DNA of 64,000 nt from Cyclina sinensis. Its lineage: Eukaryota; Mollusca; Bivalvia; Venerida; Veneridae. The first letter of the stretch is position 1; each line of letters begins with the position of its first letter. The stretch is from contig JAAONU010000006.1 in the NCBI GenBank assembly GCA_012932295.1, forward strand, positions 22,633,929 through 22,697,928, read 5' to 3'. The notes under the pieces are model-generated. The model ran no database searches. It was given only the letters and a program-made list of their open reading frames with translations, and was not told the DNA's origin. Position numbers and translations under genes: made by a program. Positions 1 to 11,189 of the stretch are shown piece by piece.

Positions 1-592
1 CATGACCAATCAGCTTTTCCAGTTAATCGTAAAATGGCGTCCTGACGGCCGGAGAAAACAAAAATATTTCGTTTTGCAGTGCATTGTTTTCCTTTTTTCA
101 GATCAGCTATAATGATTTGTATTTATATAACCTTTCCTCTTTTTTTTTTGACAAAGATGTTATAAATAGTTGAGGCATTTTTACATTTTTTTTCTCCTAT
201 TATATTGAAATAATGGCTTTCTGAAGCACTTTTCCATTTTTTTATATTTTCATCGAAATCGAAGCACAACGGGCTAATAATACGCATCCGTACTCAGAAT
301 TAACATTTTATACTGTCTTCTACTGGAAACAATATGACACTGAATAAGATTTCAACAGAATATAGCAAAAAGCATCTAAATGGCATTTTCTTCAAAATAA
401 AGGGAGGTAATTCAATGCTTTTATGACGTTCATTTTGTAATTCCATAGCTGCAATAAATAAAATTAGTGTTGTTTTTTAAACTGAATTCTGTAGTGTTAT
501 ATTGATCGTTTTTTTTAGAATAGAAAGACTGAAGACATATTCTATATTTATGATAATGTACAAAGTATATACTTGAAAATCCGTACCTTAGA
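1..592. other. AT-rich intergenic DNA, nothing recognised
   Basis: No open frame, RNA gene or clear repeat is visible. The stretch is AT-rich with short T runs and ends at the left inverted terminus of the Tc1-like element. Confidence 0.5.
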
Positions 593-596
593 ACTA

Positions 597-1878
597 CACT
601 GCTCAAATTATACGCGTTGAGTAGATTTATGAATATCTTTTACAGAAATAACAAAATCGTTCTTTTTACAAAAACAAATCGGCATTTTCATCGCCAACAG
701 GCACATTCCTGAAAAAAGACAGTGTCCAGGATATGAACACTATCAAATTAACTTTGAAATGGTGGTCTTACAGGAGAACAAGACATGTCTGTAAAAGCAG
801 ATTCAGGCCTGGAAACGTTTCATAGTCAGTGTCTGTAATGAGTGTATCCCCTCGGGCGTTTAGGCACTCTCTGCATCGTCTGGGCATGCTCCTGATGACC
901 AAACTGATCATATCCTGTGGTATGGCATCCCATTCTGCTACAAGAGCATGAGAAAGCTCAAGGACGTTCTGCACAGGGTTCGGACGGGAAGAAAGTCTAC
1001 GAGAAAGCATATTTCAGACATGCTCTGTAGGGTTAAGATCGGAAGATCTCGCTGGCCAGTCTATGACCTCAATGCCTTCATCATCAAAGAAGTTCCGGAC
1101 GATTCTTGCAGTGTGTGCTCGAGCATTATCTTGCACTAAACGAAAAGTTTCACCTATTGCACCAGCATGTAGCCTAACAATTGGTTCTAGGATCTCAGGA
1201 CCGTCCGACTACCTCCTGGAATCACATAAAGGTCTGTGCGCCCGTCAATGGATATCACTGCCCACACCATAACTGACCCACCGCCAAACCTGTCAACTGG
1301 AATAATGTTACATTCCGCATACCTCTCTCGGCGACGCAACACGCCTGTCACAGGTCGAAACATAGTAGCGGCTCTCGTCTGTGAAAAGCACAGATCGCCA
1401 GTGGCGCAGCGGCCAAGTGACGTGTTCCTGGGCAAACTCTAAGCGAGCTCTACGGTGAGCTACGGTCAAAATTGGTCCTCTGGCAGGTCTTCGGGCATCC
1501 AAACCATCTTCATGAAGACGATTTCGGATAGTCTGAGTGGACACACGAACCCCTGTAGCTTGCCGGAAGTCAATTTTATGCCAGTAGCAATACACTGACG
1601 ATTCCTGAGGGCCAAAGTTCTCAGATATCGGTCCTGACAAGGTGTTGTAATGCGGTGACGACCTTGCGCAGGTCTTCTTGTGTATTCTCCAGTCTCCTGA
1701 TAACGACTCCACAACCTGGCAACAACGCTACGAGAAACGTAAATTTATTGTAAAGTGCACAGGTTTCTTGAGGATATTGACAGTCGATACCTACAAACAA
1801 AATTTGCAGCGAATATCTAGTATGGTGGGCAATTTACGCCATAACATATTTGCACTCCTTTAACTTATTTGAGCAGTG
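597..1878 (-). mobile_element. Decayed Tc1/mariner (DD34E-type) DNA transposon
   Basis: The element is bounded by inverted termini CACTGCTCAAAT (597-608) and its complement ATTTGAGCAGTG (1867-1878). Each is flanked by a TA dinucleotide (595-596 and 1879-1880), the target duplication expected of the Tc1/mariner superfamily. The length of about 1.28 kb suits an autonomous Tc1-like element. The transposase lies on the minus strand and is broken, so this copy cannot move by itself. The matching arm is short (~12 bp), because the ends diverge beyond it. Confidence 0.88.
768..1740 (-). pseudogene. Tc1-like transposase pseudogene
   Basis: A cut-and-paste transposase relic, read from about 1740 down to 768 in several frames. 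N-terminal helix-turn-helix-like sequence (SRSVVARLWSRYQETGEYTR) is followed, after a frame change, by TIRNRLHEDGLDARRPARGP. The first catalytic Asp is in FTDESR. After another frame change comes GGGSVMVWAVIS, a Tc1 family signature. The second Asp is in QDNARAHTAR and the Glu is in DLNPTEHV, with 34 residues between them, so the triad is DD34E. The Trp expected after NPTEHV is a TGA stop. At least two frameshifts and one stop make it non-functional. No host role is suggested. Confidence 0.85.
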
Positions 1879-1919
1879 TATATTAGATATGAGAGGCATA
1901 TATAATACATATTTCTATT

Positions 1920-2060
1920 ACTCCGCATTGACAACAACTGAAGATATGACTGGTCACGGATGACCACAGAACATGCTTTCTTCACTTAGAATTGACAAAT
2001 TTAATACATATTCTTATAAAATATGGTTACATACAAAACATGTTTTCTTCACATAGAAAT
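1920..2060 (+). repeat. Fragment of a degenerate ~80-90 bp tandem repeat family
   Basis: The stretch carries the phrases TGGTCACGGATGACCACAGAACATG and TTCACTTAGAATTGAC in the order seen in longer arrays at about 5105-5790 and 9480-10300. The same family reads in reverse at about 11770-12780. The unit consensus is roughly an 'AACTGACCAGAACTAAG' phrase followed by 'GATGGCCACAGATAATACATG'. It is old and strongly diverged. Confidence 0.5.
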
Positions 2061-2478
2061 AACTACGCTCCCTAAGCAGCTATGTGAATACACTACCGTT
2101 ACTTCACACCGCTGCTTTAATAAGAGTAGATTTATAATATTGACCTTTACAATGAACTTTTAAACAACCAATGAAAGTGCACCAATATCCCCGCAACCGA
2201 AAAATCTTGAAACGATCACGTAATTCCAAAAATTATCAATAGACAGGTGTTTTCTGACAATTTTGTAAACACATTTCAACTACGCGTTTACGTTGACATC
2301 TTAATACAGCAATTAAACGTCTAAAAACAACCATACCATCTTGATTTTAACCTTTTTGATAGTTTTACTGGTTTATTTACGTATACATATTAAAAAAAAT
2401 TGAAAAGCAGACATGCATTGTTTCTTTACATTTTGGGCTGTCAAGTGTATGTATGTGTAACAGGTGGTGAAAAATCAT

Positions 2479-2550
2479 GGCTCGACCGGGACTTGAACCC
2501 AAGGCCTTCCGCTTACAGGGCGGACACTCTACTAACTGAGCTACCAAGCC
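2479..2550 (-). tRNA. tRNA-Thr(TGT)-like sequence, probably SINE head or pseudogene
   Basis: On the minus strand a full cloverleaf can be drawn: a 7-bp acceptor stem (GGCTTGG with TCGAGCC, two G-T pairs), D stem GCTC/GAGT, a perfect 5-bp anticodon stem TCCGC/GCGGA, and a T arm with loop TTCAAGT. The seven-base loop CCTGTAA gives anticodon TGT (Thr). However position 33 is C instead of the nearly universal T, which argues against a working tRNA. A T5 run begins 4 nt after the discriminator base, like a Pol III terminator. A second tRNA-like unit precedes it in the same direction. Confidence 0.5.
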
Positions 2551-2629
2551 ACACGGTTCTGCCTTTTCGATTTATCACCTGTAAACCTACAGGCTACATA
2601 TAATCCCCTCCAAATTTAGAATTCGCAGG

Positions 2630-2701
2630 ATCATTTACCCAGATCGAACCGGCGACCCCCAGCTTGCAAGTCAGGTGCTCTACCAACTGAGCTACCCGGG
2701 C
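2630..2701 (-). repeat. tRNA-Ala(TGC)-like decayed SINE head
   Basis: The minus strand reads GCCCGGG-TA-GCTC-AGTTGGTA-GAGC, a good A box and D arm, followed by a loop CTTGCAA (anticodon TGC) and a B-box-like GGTTCGATC. The anticodon stem has two mismatches and the acceptor and T stems no longer pair, so this is a tRNA-derived repeat rather than a gene. It lies about 80 bp upstream (in minus direction) of the Thr-like unit, which suggests a dimeric SINE. Confidence 0.6.
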
Positions 2702-2879
2702 TGGTAATAGTACGTGAGTAACCATATCACCTCTGTAGGCTAGTCACTGATTGACTGAAAAGTAACTGTGGCGTTCCCTGTCTAAAAATAAAAATATCGT
2801 TCTGAAAATTGAATTTTAGCAGAGGTAAGAAAGCGAAACATTCGACCGATGCGCAGGAGAGTAAGAAATAACCTGAACC

Positions 2880-3540
2880 AAATACATTATGCCATGGACT
2901 TTGTAGTCATGATGTCTGGCGTCAGTGCGTCTGCACGATGAAAGTTTCACATTTAATTTTATTTGAACCAAACTTACATAGGACTTGTATCACCAGTAAA
3001 TTTCGATTCCTAATTTAAATCGACCATATCCTATTTTGCATTATAGAGTTATGGCCCCTGAAAGGTTCAAAACAGGCATATTTTGACTTCTGTGCATAAT
3101 AAAAAATTCATTTTGAATTTGATTTTAATCAAACTTGTACAGAACTTGTATCACCAGTAGATCTTTGTTCCTCTCCTGAAGCGGCCTGATCAAATCATGA
3201 TTATGGAGTTATGAGCCTTGATAGGGGCAAAACAGATATATTTTGCCTTGTCTACATGGGAATGGTTTTATTTTTAATTTCATTTCAATCAAACTTTGAC
3301 CAACAATAAATTTTAGTCCTTTTGTTTAATTGGTCAGATCCCGTCATTGGCTCCAGTGTTATGATCCTTTATAGGGCCAAAATTGGAAGAGTTTGTATAG
3401 AAAAACATATGAAAAGACTTTTTTGTGACAAACCTAAAGGTCTTGAGTTAAGATATTTAGTATGCGACATGGCCTTATGGACCTCTGCAAAATTTACTCA
3501 AAGCATGGCCCTGGGATCAAAACTAGGCTTATGGTGAGCT
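2880..3540. repeat. Diverged ~155-165 bp tandem units
   Basis: The phrases 'AAACTTGTACAGAACTTG', 'ATCACCAGTA' and 'GAGTTATGGCCCCTGA' recur about three times at ~160 bp spacing. The same unit type recurs once inside 14520-14700. No coding frame is present. Confidence 0.6.
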
Positions 3541-4560
3541 ATTAGGATCGATCAATGTCTGTCATCTGTCGTCCGTCCACACTAAGTTTGTTAAGACTCT
3601 AGTGGTCACATTTTTGTCTCAATTGTCATAAAACTTGGTCAGGATGTTTGTCCCAGTAATTACTCGGAAGAGTTCGAACATGAGTCATCTGGAATGAAAA
3701 ACTAGGTCACATGGCTCAAAAATAGAAAAATCTTTTTAACAATCTAGAGGCTACTTTTTCGGTTCAAATATCCTGGGAATTTGTAAGAAAGGTTGCTTTG
3801 ACGATTTCTAGCTCAAATTCGAATATGGGACATCTGTAATAAAGAACTAGGTCACATGCCCAAATATGGAAAAACCTTTTAAACAGTCAAGAGGTTACAT
3901 TTTCAGCCCAAATATCCTGGAAATTTATCAGAAAGGTTGTTTTGATGATCTCTAGCTAAAGTTTGAATATGGGTCATCTGGAATCAAAAAGTAGGTCTCA
4001 GAGACCAAATATGGTAACACCTTGTTAACACTCTAGAGGTTACAATTTCAGTCTAAATGTCCTAGAAATTTGTGAGAAAGGTTGTTTCTATGATTTCTAG
4101 CTCAAATTAAAATATAGGTCATCTGGAGTCAAAATCTAGGTGACAGAGCCCACATAAAAAAGAGCCTTGCTAACACTCTAGAGGTTACAATTTAGTCCAA
4201 ATATCCTGGAAATTTGCCAGAAAGGTTGATTTGATGATTTCTAACTCAGTTTAGAATATGGGTCACCTGAGATCAAAAGCAAGGTCACAGAGCCCAAATA
4301 TGGAGAAACCTTGTTACCACTCTAGAGGTTCTATTTTCAATCCAAATACAATGGAAATTTGTCAGAAAGGTTGTTTTATGATTTCTTGCTCGATTATGGG
4401 TCATCTGGGGTCAAAGGCTAGGTCACAGAGCCCAAATATGTAAAATAAACCTTGTAAACAGTTGTTAAAAGTAACATTTTCAGCCTAAACATCCTGGAAA
4501 TTTGTCAGAAAGATTGTTTCAACAATTTCTAGGTCAAAAAATCTTATTTTCAGAAACCTT
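3540..4560. repeat. Tandem array of ~160-170 bp units (ACTAGGTCACA family)
   Basis: It opens with a GTCCGTCC-rich stretch and then repeats a unit containing 'CTCTAGAGGTTAC', 'AAATATCCTGGAAATTTG', 'AGAAAGGTTG', 'TTTCTAGCTCAA' and 'CTAGGTCACAGAGCCCAAATATGG' about six times. The same family in reverse orientation flanks the foldback transposon at 42390-42534 and 49379-50092. Confidence 0.8.
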
Positions 4561-5104
4561 AAACCTATATAAAGACTCTACCCTTGGTTTGGATTTGAAG
4601 TAACTGGGTCAAGGTCAAGGTTACCGAGGATTGAATGTATTTTCTACTTTTTTCATGGAGCCTTCATTTACTGATGGATATTTTAAATATTTAACTTGAG
4701 TCAAAGACACCGAGGCTTAAAATATTTTTCCAACTTTACCTCATAGAGCTTCCGTTTATTTCTAATATCTTAGATATTTGGTATGTAGGGTCTCTACATG
4801 GACCTCTACATTTTGGTGGGATTTGAAGTCACCGGATCAATGTCACCGAAGATAAAAATGATTTTTCTACTTTCATCCATAGAACCTTTATTTATTGACT
4901 AATATTTTAGATATTTGGTTTATAAACAACTTGCATCAACCTCTACCATTCACTGGGGTGTCAAGATCAACAATGCTTAAGATATGTCTACGTTTAGTTA
5001 TCGATCCTTCATTTATTGACTGATATACACAATCATAATTATGAAACTTGAGCAATTGGACTCAGGTGAGGGCCATCATTTAAAACGGATCAGATTTACG
5101 GCAT
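4560..5104. repeat. Degenerate repeat DNA
   Basis: Loose ~150 bp periodicity around 'TTTATTGACTGATAT' and 'AGATATTTGGT' phrases. No gene is visible. Confidence 0.4.
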
Positions 5105-5790
5105 ATTATAAGTCACAGATAACGTTAAAACTGACCTGAAGTAAGGAAACAACAACCCACGGAAAGCCTCTGATAGAATATGTTTTTTTTCACGTTAAAT
5201 TGCAGAGAATTAAGAAAATCGTCTTGTCAGGAATGGACACATTGAATCTTTACTTTCATTTGAATTATGATAGTGGACTTGCCAAGGATGATCACAGATC
5301 ACACACGTATTCTTTTCTTCGAACTGATCAGAATAAATTCATACAGAAAGACATGGATGACTGCGGAAAGTACATGCTTTTTCACTTGACATATTAAAAT
5401 ACATTGTATTTGACTTTCCAGGAATGGTCACTGATAAACATTTTACCTTACTTCAAACAGACACAGCAGACCACGGATTATGGCTTGCCACAGGTAATAC
5501 ACGTTTTCTATACTTCAAACTGATCAGAACTAACACAAACAGTAGTCAATGGATGGCTTCAGATAGTACATATTTATACATGTTTAACTTTCCTTCGAAC
5601 TGACCAGAAATAAGGGTTACAAAATGTCATGGATGATTACAGAAAGTACATCTCTTCTTCACCTGGAATTGACAAGAATAAAGAATGGCCATTGTTATGT
5701 TTCATTTACTTCAAATATACCAGAAAAAAAGTAACTTGTCATTGATGGTAATAGCTAATACATGTTTCCCTTTATAGATCACCTGAGCAC
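5105..5790 (+). repeat. Array of ~80-90 bp degenerate tandem units
   Basis: Successive units contain 'GAACTGATCAGAA', 'ATGGATGACTGCGGAAAGTACATG' and 'TTCACTT'-like phrases at roughly 80-90 bp spacing. This is the same family as 1920-2060, 9480-10300 and (reversed) 11770-12780. Open frames here are incidental. Confidence 0.6.
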
Positions 5791-6720
5791 TAGTGCTCTT
5801 GTGTACATTTAGGATCGATGGCTGTCCGGCATCGTCCACAATTACCTACAAAGGAATCTCCTCTGAAACCACTAGGCCAAATTTGACAACACTTGCCTAG
5901 AACTTTCCTTGCATGAAGCTAAAATGGTTCCAGTCCATTGCAGATCTGGGCCAATGGAGCTAAAATAGATTTTAAAAGTGAACACTCGAAACCACAAGAC
6001 CAAAAGCTGAGATATTTGGTATGTAACATCTTCTAATAGACCTCTACTAAGTTTGTTCAGATCATGGCCCCAAGTTCAAAATTTGCCCCATCCCATAGGC
6101 CACATGCTTTCACATAGGTTAATATCGGGAAAACTTTAAAAAAATATTCTTTTCTGAAATCACAAGGCCTAGGGCTAAGATATGTGGTATGCAGCATTGT
6201 CTCGTGAATCTCTACAACATTCTTTTTTCAATTCATGGCCCTAGGGTATAAAGCTGGCCCCGTCCAAGCTGCAAAATGATTTTCCATAAGCTAATATGTG
6301 GAAAACTGACAACAAACCTTCTCTGAAACCAAAAGGCTTAGGACTCAGACATTTGTTATGTAGGATTGTTTAGGGGACCTTTACCAAGTTTGTTCAAATC
6401 GGCCTCGCCCCAGCTGCAAAATGATTTTTACATAGGGTATATGCGGAAAACTTTGAAAATCTTCTGATCTGAAACTACTGTTCCTTAGGGTTTGATATAT
6501 GGTATACAGAATCTCCTGGGGTTCCTCTGCAAAGATTGTTCAAATTATGCCCTTTGGGTCATTAATTGCTCCGTCCCAGGTGTCACTTGATTTAGTTTTT
6601 TATAGGGAAAGCTTTGTAAATCTTCTTCTGTGACTCCACAACGCCCAGATATTTTGCATGGAACATTATCTAGAGGTCCTCTACAAAGATAGTTCAAATT
6701 ATGTCCCTAGGGTCACAAAG
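5779..6720. repeat. Array of ~155-165 bp units with a terminal hairpin-like start
   Basis: It starts with CACCTGAGCACTAGTGCTC, a short palindrome of the type seen at the ends of related elements (13531, 63549). Units then repeat 'AAACCACAAGGCCTAGGGCTAAGATATTTGGTATG', 'GGACCTCTACCAAG' and 'TTCAAATCATGGCCCT' about five times. A similar array in the same direction lies at 36560-37330. Confidence 0.6.
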
Positions 6721-7439
6721 GCTAAAAACAAGAAATTCGGTAAAACCGATGGATGATCCCCATAGTAATACTACTATATATATCTGTTTTTCAAAACGGG
6801 TGTATTCATTTTAGTATTTTTCTAAGTTTATGTTGGAGTAAAAATACTGCTATAAAATATACCTAAAGCTATCACTGAATGTGAATACCTAACAATATCA
6901 CTTTGTCAGAGGCAAAAGAGGAAAATATAGAAAAAAACTCAATAAGAAATGTAGGTTTTGTGAACCAAACTTCCTCATAAAACTTTCTACCAAACTTTTC
7001 TATTAAGATGACTAAGCTCGACACATCTCTATCATGAAGGCATCACTTACGCTACATTATTTCAAAATCACTTGATAAAGTTCCATACTGGACACAAAAT
7101 ATAGATGACCTTAACCTTTGAGTAATGCAGCTGGGAGTTGTATGCGATACATGGTCTCAATGTGTTTAACATTTGTGTCAACTTATTTCAAAATCCCTTC
7201 ATGCATGACAATATGGAACAATATGTGGACCAACCGACAACCCCACATAGTGACTCCTGTATACCCACCCATCTTCGTTTGTATGTAAAATTATACATCC
7301 AAATGTCATGGACACAGCTTCAATTACAGTAAGTAGGTCTGAAGCACAGTCAATTCCAGCTGTCAAAGATGATATCCACACGCAAAATTAGAAATTAAGT
7401 TCAAAACAACAACAACAACAAACCAACACACACACAAAT

Positions 7440-7830
7440 GTATTTTTTTGGGAGGGGGGGGGGGGATAGAGGATTTGGGAGTGGCGGGGCCTGAGGGGGG
7501 AGTTCATGGAATGATGGTGAAGGGACAAGTACCTACGTTTAGAAAAAAAAGTAAAAAAAAAATTGGGTGGGGCCTGAGAGGGGGGAGGGGGAAGCGGAGG
7601 TTGGTGGGGGAATGTATGTATACAAAAAAGCAAAAAAGAAAATAAAATTGGGGGGGGGGAGGCAGGAGCGGGTGGGAGCTGCAAGTATGTACTTATAAAA
7701 AGAAAAAGAGTTAAAAGAAAAAAATGCGGGGATAGGTGGGTCGGATGGAGTGGTGAGTGAAGAGGCAGGGAACTGTGATGGAGGGGGGGGGGGGGGGAGG
7801 AGCAAGTACGCATAAAAAAAATGGGGTGGG
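7440..7830 (+). repeat. G-rich polypurine tract inside copy A
   Basis: Almost pure A/G sequence with many runs of 5-14 G separated by A runs. Copy B has the matching C/T-rich stretch at about 39320-39570 on the + strand. The two open frames read from the complementary strand are low-complexity Pro/Phe/Leu artefacts. Confidence 0.75.
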
Positions 7831-9023
7831 GGCGGGGTCAGATAATGGTGGGGTTCCCATGCAGGAGTAGGGGACGAAAGTACCTTCCCATACCCATCTA
7901 AGTAAACAGTTAAGTTCCAGACTTTGTGCTTTCCCATTAATAGTTTTTTACGATATAAGTCTAAGCAAAACCAAGTGTCCCCCTGGGGTGCAACTAATTT
8001 TCAACCCAGAGACAATCTTGATAGAGATCTTCTAGAGGATACCTCACATCAAATTACAAAGCTCTGTTGCAATCGCTTTTAGAGAAGAAATTTTTTTCCT
8101 ATATATTTATATATAAGCCCCAGTGCGGGGCCAATATTGACCCTAGGGTCATGGTTTGAAGCAACATGCTAGAGGTCCACTAGACAATGCTGCACACAGA
8201 ATATCATAATTTTAAGTCTTACAGTTCATTAATAATCAGAACATTAAAGTTTTTGCACGACGCTGCCCATGACGCCGCCTGCTAAATCAGCGACCACAAT
8301 ATTCTGATTTTTTACATAGAAAACAGGCGACCTAAAATGGGAGCAGCTAATTTAGTTCTTGATCACTGCACTTCCTGCCCCTCCCCCCTATATGTGTGCC
8401 CAATACTAACTAAACGTCTTTAATAGTTTAAACAAGCAAAATGTACTAAGGGGAGATAATGACAAAACCAGTCAAGATGAGTTATGTTTCTTGTACACTG
8501 CTATTACTCTGAATGTCCTTTATCATTTTATGAAGTTATAAGTAAATCTCTAATTGGTTTTTGCACTATACTCCGGACAAAATCCAACAAGCATTAAAAA
8601 TGTAATACAGGGAGATAATTGTAAAAATGGGGCACGGCAGAGTTACAATTATTCAACATAGCTTTTCATGTATACACTATCATTATCTTATTATAAACTA
8701 AACTCTGGACAAGCATTAAAACAAATTAACAAATATTATAAAGGGAAATAACTAACAAAATGGGGGCAGCTAAAGTTATGGTTCTTAGACACTGCACTTC
8801 TGCCACTCCCCTTCTATCAATATGCCAAATATCAACTAAATGTCTTTCATGGTTTAAGAGATTTGCTCCGGACAAGCAAACTGTACTAAGGGGAAATAAT
8901 GAGAAAACTAGACAAGATGAGTTACGGTTCTTGTGCACTGCACTTACTCTCAATGTCCTCTATCATTTGATGAAGTTAAAAGTAAATCTCTCCATTTGTG
9001 TTTCAGTTATACTATGGACAAAT

Positions 9024-9047
9024 CCGGACAGACGCACAGACAGATAG

Positions 9048-9085
<38 letters not shown>

Positions 9086-9100
9086 TAACAGACAGACAAG
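9024..9100 (+). repeat. (GACA)n microsatellite
   Basis: A near-perfect run of GACA tetramers lies just before the right end of copy A. Copy B has only a short CTGTCCGG-type remnant there, so the run expanded in copy A. Confidence 0.9.
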
Positions 9101-9139
9101 TCGCCGACTATATCCTCTCCCTCTAGGGAGCATAATAAA

Positions 9140-9480
9140 ACTTTTCAACTTTCCGTCATAGAGCCTTTATAAATTGACAGATATCTTAAATATTTGGTAT
9201 TTACACACCTAGCACTTGAGTCATGGTCAATGTCAGAGGCTAAAAATTGATTTTTATACCTCATATCACACTTTTACACTCCCATTGAATTCAATTTTCA
9301 TCAACATTTAAACAATGAACAATAGATTCCCTTTCTTTTCCTAAACCAACCTGATTCCACCATGGGACCTAGAGGCTTTGAAAATCTTACAAACCACTGG
9401 CCTGATTTCAACATAACTATAATTATGACACTTGAGCACTGGGATACAGGTAAGCGATTAGGAACCATCATGGCCCTCTT
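9140..9480. repeat. Degenerate repeat with a CATCATGGCCCTCTTG end
   Basis: Old repeat sequence ending in GGTAAGCGATTAGGAACC-ATCATGGCCCTCTTGTTC, a decayed form of the hairpin terminus seen intact at 15552-15572. Confidence 0.45.
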
Positions 9481-10330
9481 GTTCAGAATTAAGAACTAAG
9501 TCATACAACATACCATTGATGGCTACAGATAAAAAAAAAATGTTTCCCTTATTAAAAATTGATCAGAACTAAGAAATACAAACGTTCTTGGATAGGCACA
9601 GGTAATACACGTTCACTTCAAATTAACCAGAACCAATGCCAGAAAAAAGACATTCACCAGCAGGCAATAAATGACAACACACAGTACACGTCTTTTCCAC
9701 GTGAATCTGACCAGAAAGACATACAACATGATAAGCCACATGCAATATATATTTCCCTTACAGATAATGCACCAGAACTTTGGCGTACAGTATATGTAAT
9801 AGTCACAAATTGCAACTGAAAAAGCATGTTTACTTTACTTGAAAGTTACTACAATTAAGAAATACAATTGGTCAGGTATGGCATAAGATGATATGTTTTA
9901 CTTGGATTGGGGAAAATTAAAAAGTATGCTTGCCACAACACATGATTTTGGCATTTAGAATTTAGAATGGACGAGAAGATTGCCATTTGATTTTTCATCG
10001 ATGGTCACTGATAATTCACGTTTACTTCACTTAGAACTGACCAGAACTAAGACACATAATAAGGCGAGGGATGACCACATATACAAGTTGTCACAGATAC
10101 TCATAAAAAATCCTTTATCTGATGTTGGCCAGTTTTAAAATGAAAGACAGTCACGGATGCCCAAAGAAAACAAACATTTCACTTTCTTGGGATTGACAAG
10201 ATATGGGAACTAAGTCAGGTTACTGATGGCCACAGCTAATGCATATATCCTTTATATAGTATCTATGAAGATTAAGACACACTAGAGATTCTTTTAGAGA
10301 GAAACATATGTCTTCCCCTACCCTCCCTCT
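9480..10330 (+). repeat. Array of ~80-90 bp degenerate tandem units
   Basis: Further units with 'GACCAGAACTAAG', 'GGATGACCACA' and 'CACTTAGAACTGACC' phrases. No credible gene; the 86-codon frame inside is repeat sequence. Confidence 0.55.
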
Positions 10331-11181
10331 GCAGCTATGTGAATACACTACCGTTCTATCTATCTATTTGAGATTATTTATCGTTGTTTCCGGTTGCTCA
10401 TGTGACCGACGCCCCTTGAAGAGATTAGTTACTTTATGTTGTGGGGGTAGTGCAAGATACAGAAAGCATCCTATTCCAGAGACACCTCTGGTTCTTTTGC
10501 ATGCTCAGTGTATAGCACCGATACATGGGACTTCGGTTTAACGTCTCATCCGAAAGACTATTAGTAATGTTAGTGGAGGAGCGGGGGTCGTACACGGGAC
10601 CCCTGGTTTACCAGTCCAGCGCGTAACCACTGGACCACATCCGCTCCACTACCGTTACTTTACACCGCTGCTTTAATAAGAGTAGATATATGATATTGAC
10701 CTTTACAATGAACTTTTAAACAACCAATGAAAGTGCACCAATATCCCCGCAACCGACAAATCTTGAAACCATTTTTCATTGATTTAAACGATCATGTGAT
10801 TGCAAAAATTATAAATAGGCAGGTGTTTTCTGACAATTTTGTAAACACATTTTAACTACGCGTTTATGTTAACATCTTTATACAGCAATTAAACGTCTAA
10901 AACAACCATACCATCGTGATTTTAACCTTTTTGATAGTTTTACTGGTTTATTTACGTATACATATTAAAAAAAAACACTTTCAAAAGTGTAATACATAAG
11001 AAACATGCAGACATGCATTGTTTCTTTACATGTTGGGTTTTCAAGAGTAGTTGTAGGCTAGTCACTTATTGGCTGAAAGTAACTGTGGATTTCCCTGTCT
11101 AAAAATAAAAATATCGTTCTGAAAATTGAATTTTAGAAGAAGTAAGAAAGTGAAACATTCGACCGATGCGCAGGAGAGTAG
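10331..11181. repeat. Segmental repeat, copy 2 (copy 1 at 2073-2862)
   Basis: Collinear with copy 1 from GCAGCTATGTGAATAC to GATGCGCAGGAGAGTA. It is interrupted by a SINE whose empty site is preserved in copy 1, which proves the insertion. Confidence 0.8.
10356..10646 (-). mobile_element. tRNA-Thr(GGT)-derived SINE with 10-bp target duplication
   Basis: The target duplication CACTACCGTT occurs at 10346-10355 and 10647-10656, and the related block at 2.09 kb has a single copy, so both ends are fixed. On the minus strand the head begins GGAGCGG and later CCGCTCC pairs with it as an acceptor stem. The head contains GTGGTCCAGTGG (A-box region), ACTGGTAAACC (anticodon GGT, Thr-like) and a decayed B box before ACCCCCGCTCC. 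The 3' end, on the left, is a short (ATAG)n tail. It is about 291 bp long with no coding capacity. Confidence 0.85.
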
Positions 11182-11189
11182 TGTTCCCC

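Larger units (their letters stand above)
2073..2862. repeat. Segmental repeat, copy 1 (copy 2 at 10331-11181)
   Basis: From GCAGCTATGTGAATACACTA to CGATGCGCAGGAGAGTA this block matches 10331-11181 nearly base for base, including the stretch around CCAATATCCCCGCAACCGA. The copies differ mainly by insertions. Copy 1 carries a tRNA-like pair (about 2446-2730) absent from copy 2, while copy 2 carries a SINE (10356-10646) absent from copy 1. This shows a duplication or dispersed element older than both insertions. Confidence 0.8.
6725..9135 (+). mobile_element. ~2.4 kb dispersed repeat, copy A (inverted partner at 38097-41670)
   Basis: The stretch matches 38097-41670 in reverse complement through several landmarks in collinear order. 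These are the CACTGAATGTGAATACC and GAACCAAACTTCCTC region, the GGACCAACCGACAACCCCAC region, a G-rich polypurine tract, a 'GACCCTAGGGTCATGGTTTGAAGCAA' block, TGACGCCGCCTGCTAAATCAG, two ~420 bp units containing GTACTAAGGGGAGATAATGA, and the end GCCGACTATATCCTCTCCCT. No transposase or RT frame is recognisable, so it is probably non-autonomous. Class unknown. Termini are not fixed by a target duplication. Confidence 0.7.

Noticed and set aside
2400..2603. 67-codon frame with WLDRDLNPRPSAYRAD
   Set aside because: It is the antisense translation of the Thr-like tRNA sequence, a common false protein.
7388..7937. Minus-strand frames of 132 and 141 codons, Pro/Leu/Ser/Phe-rich
   Set aside because: They are translations of a polypurine simple tract inside a repeat, with no domain and no splice context.
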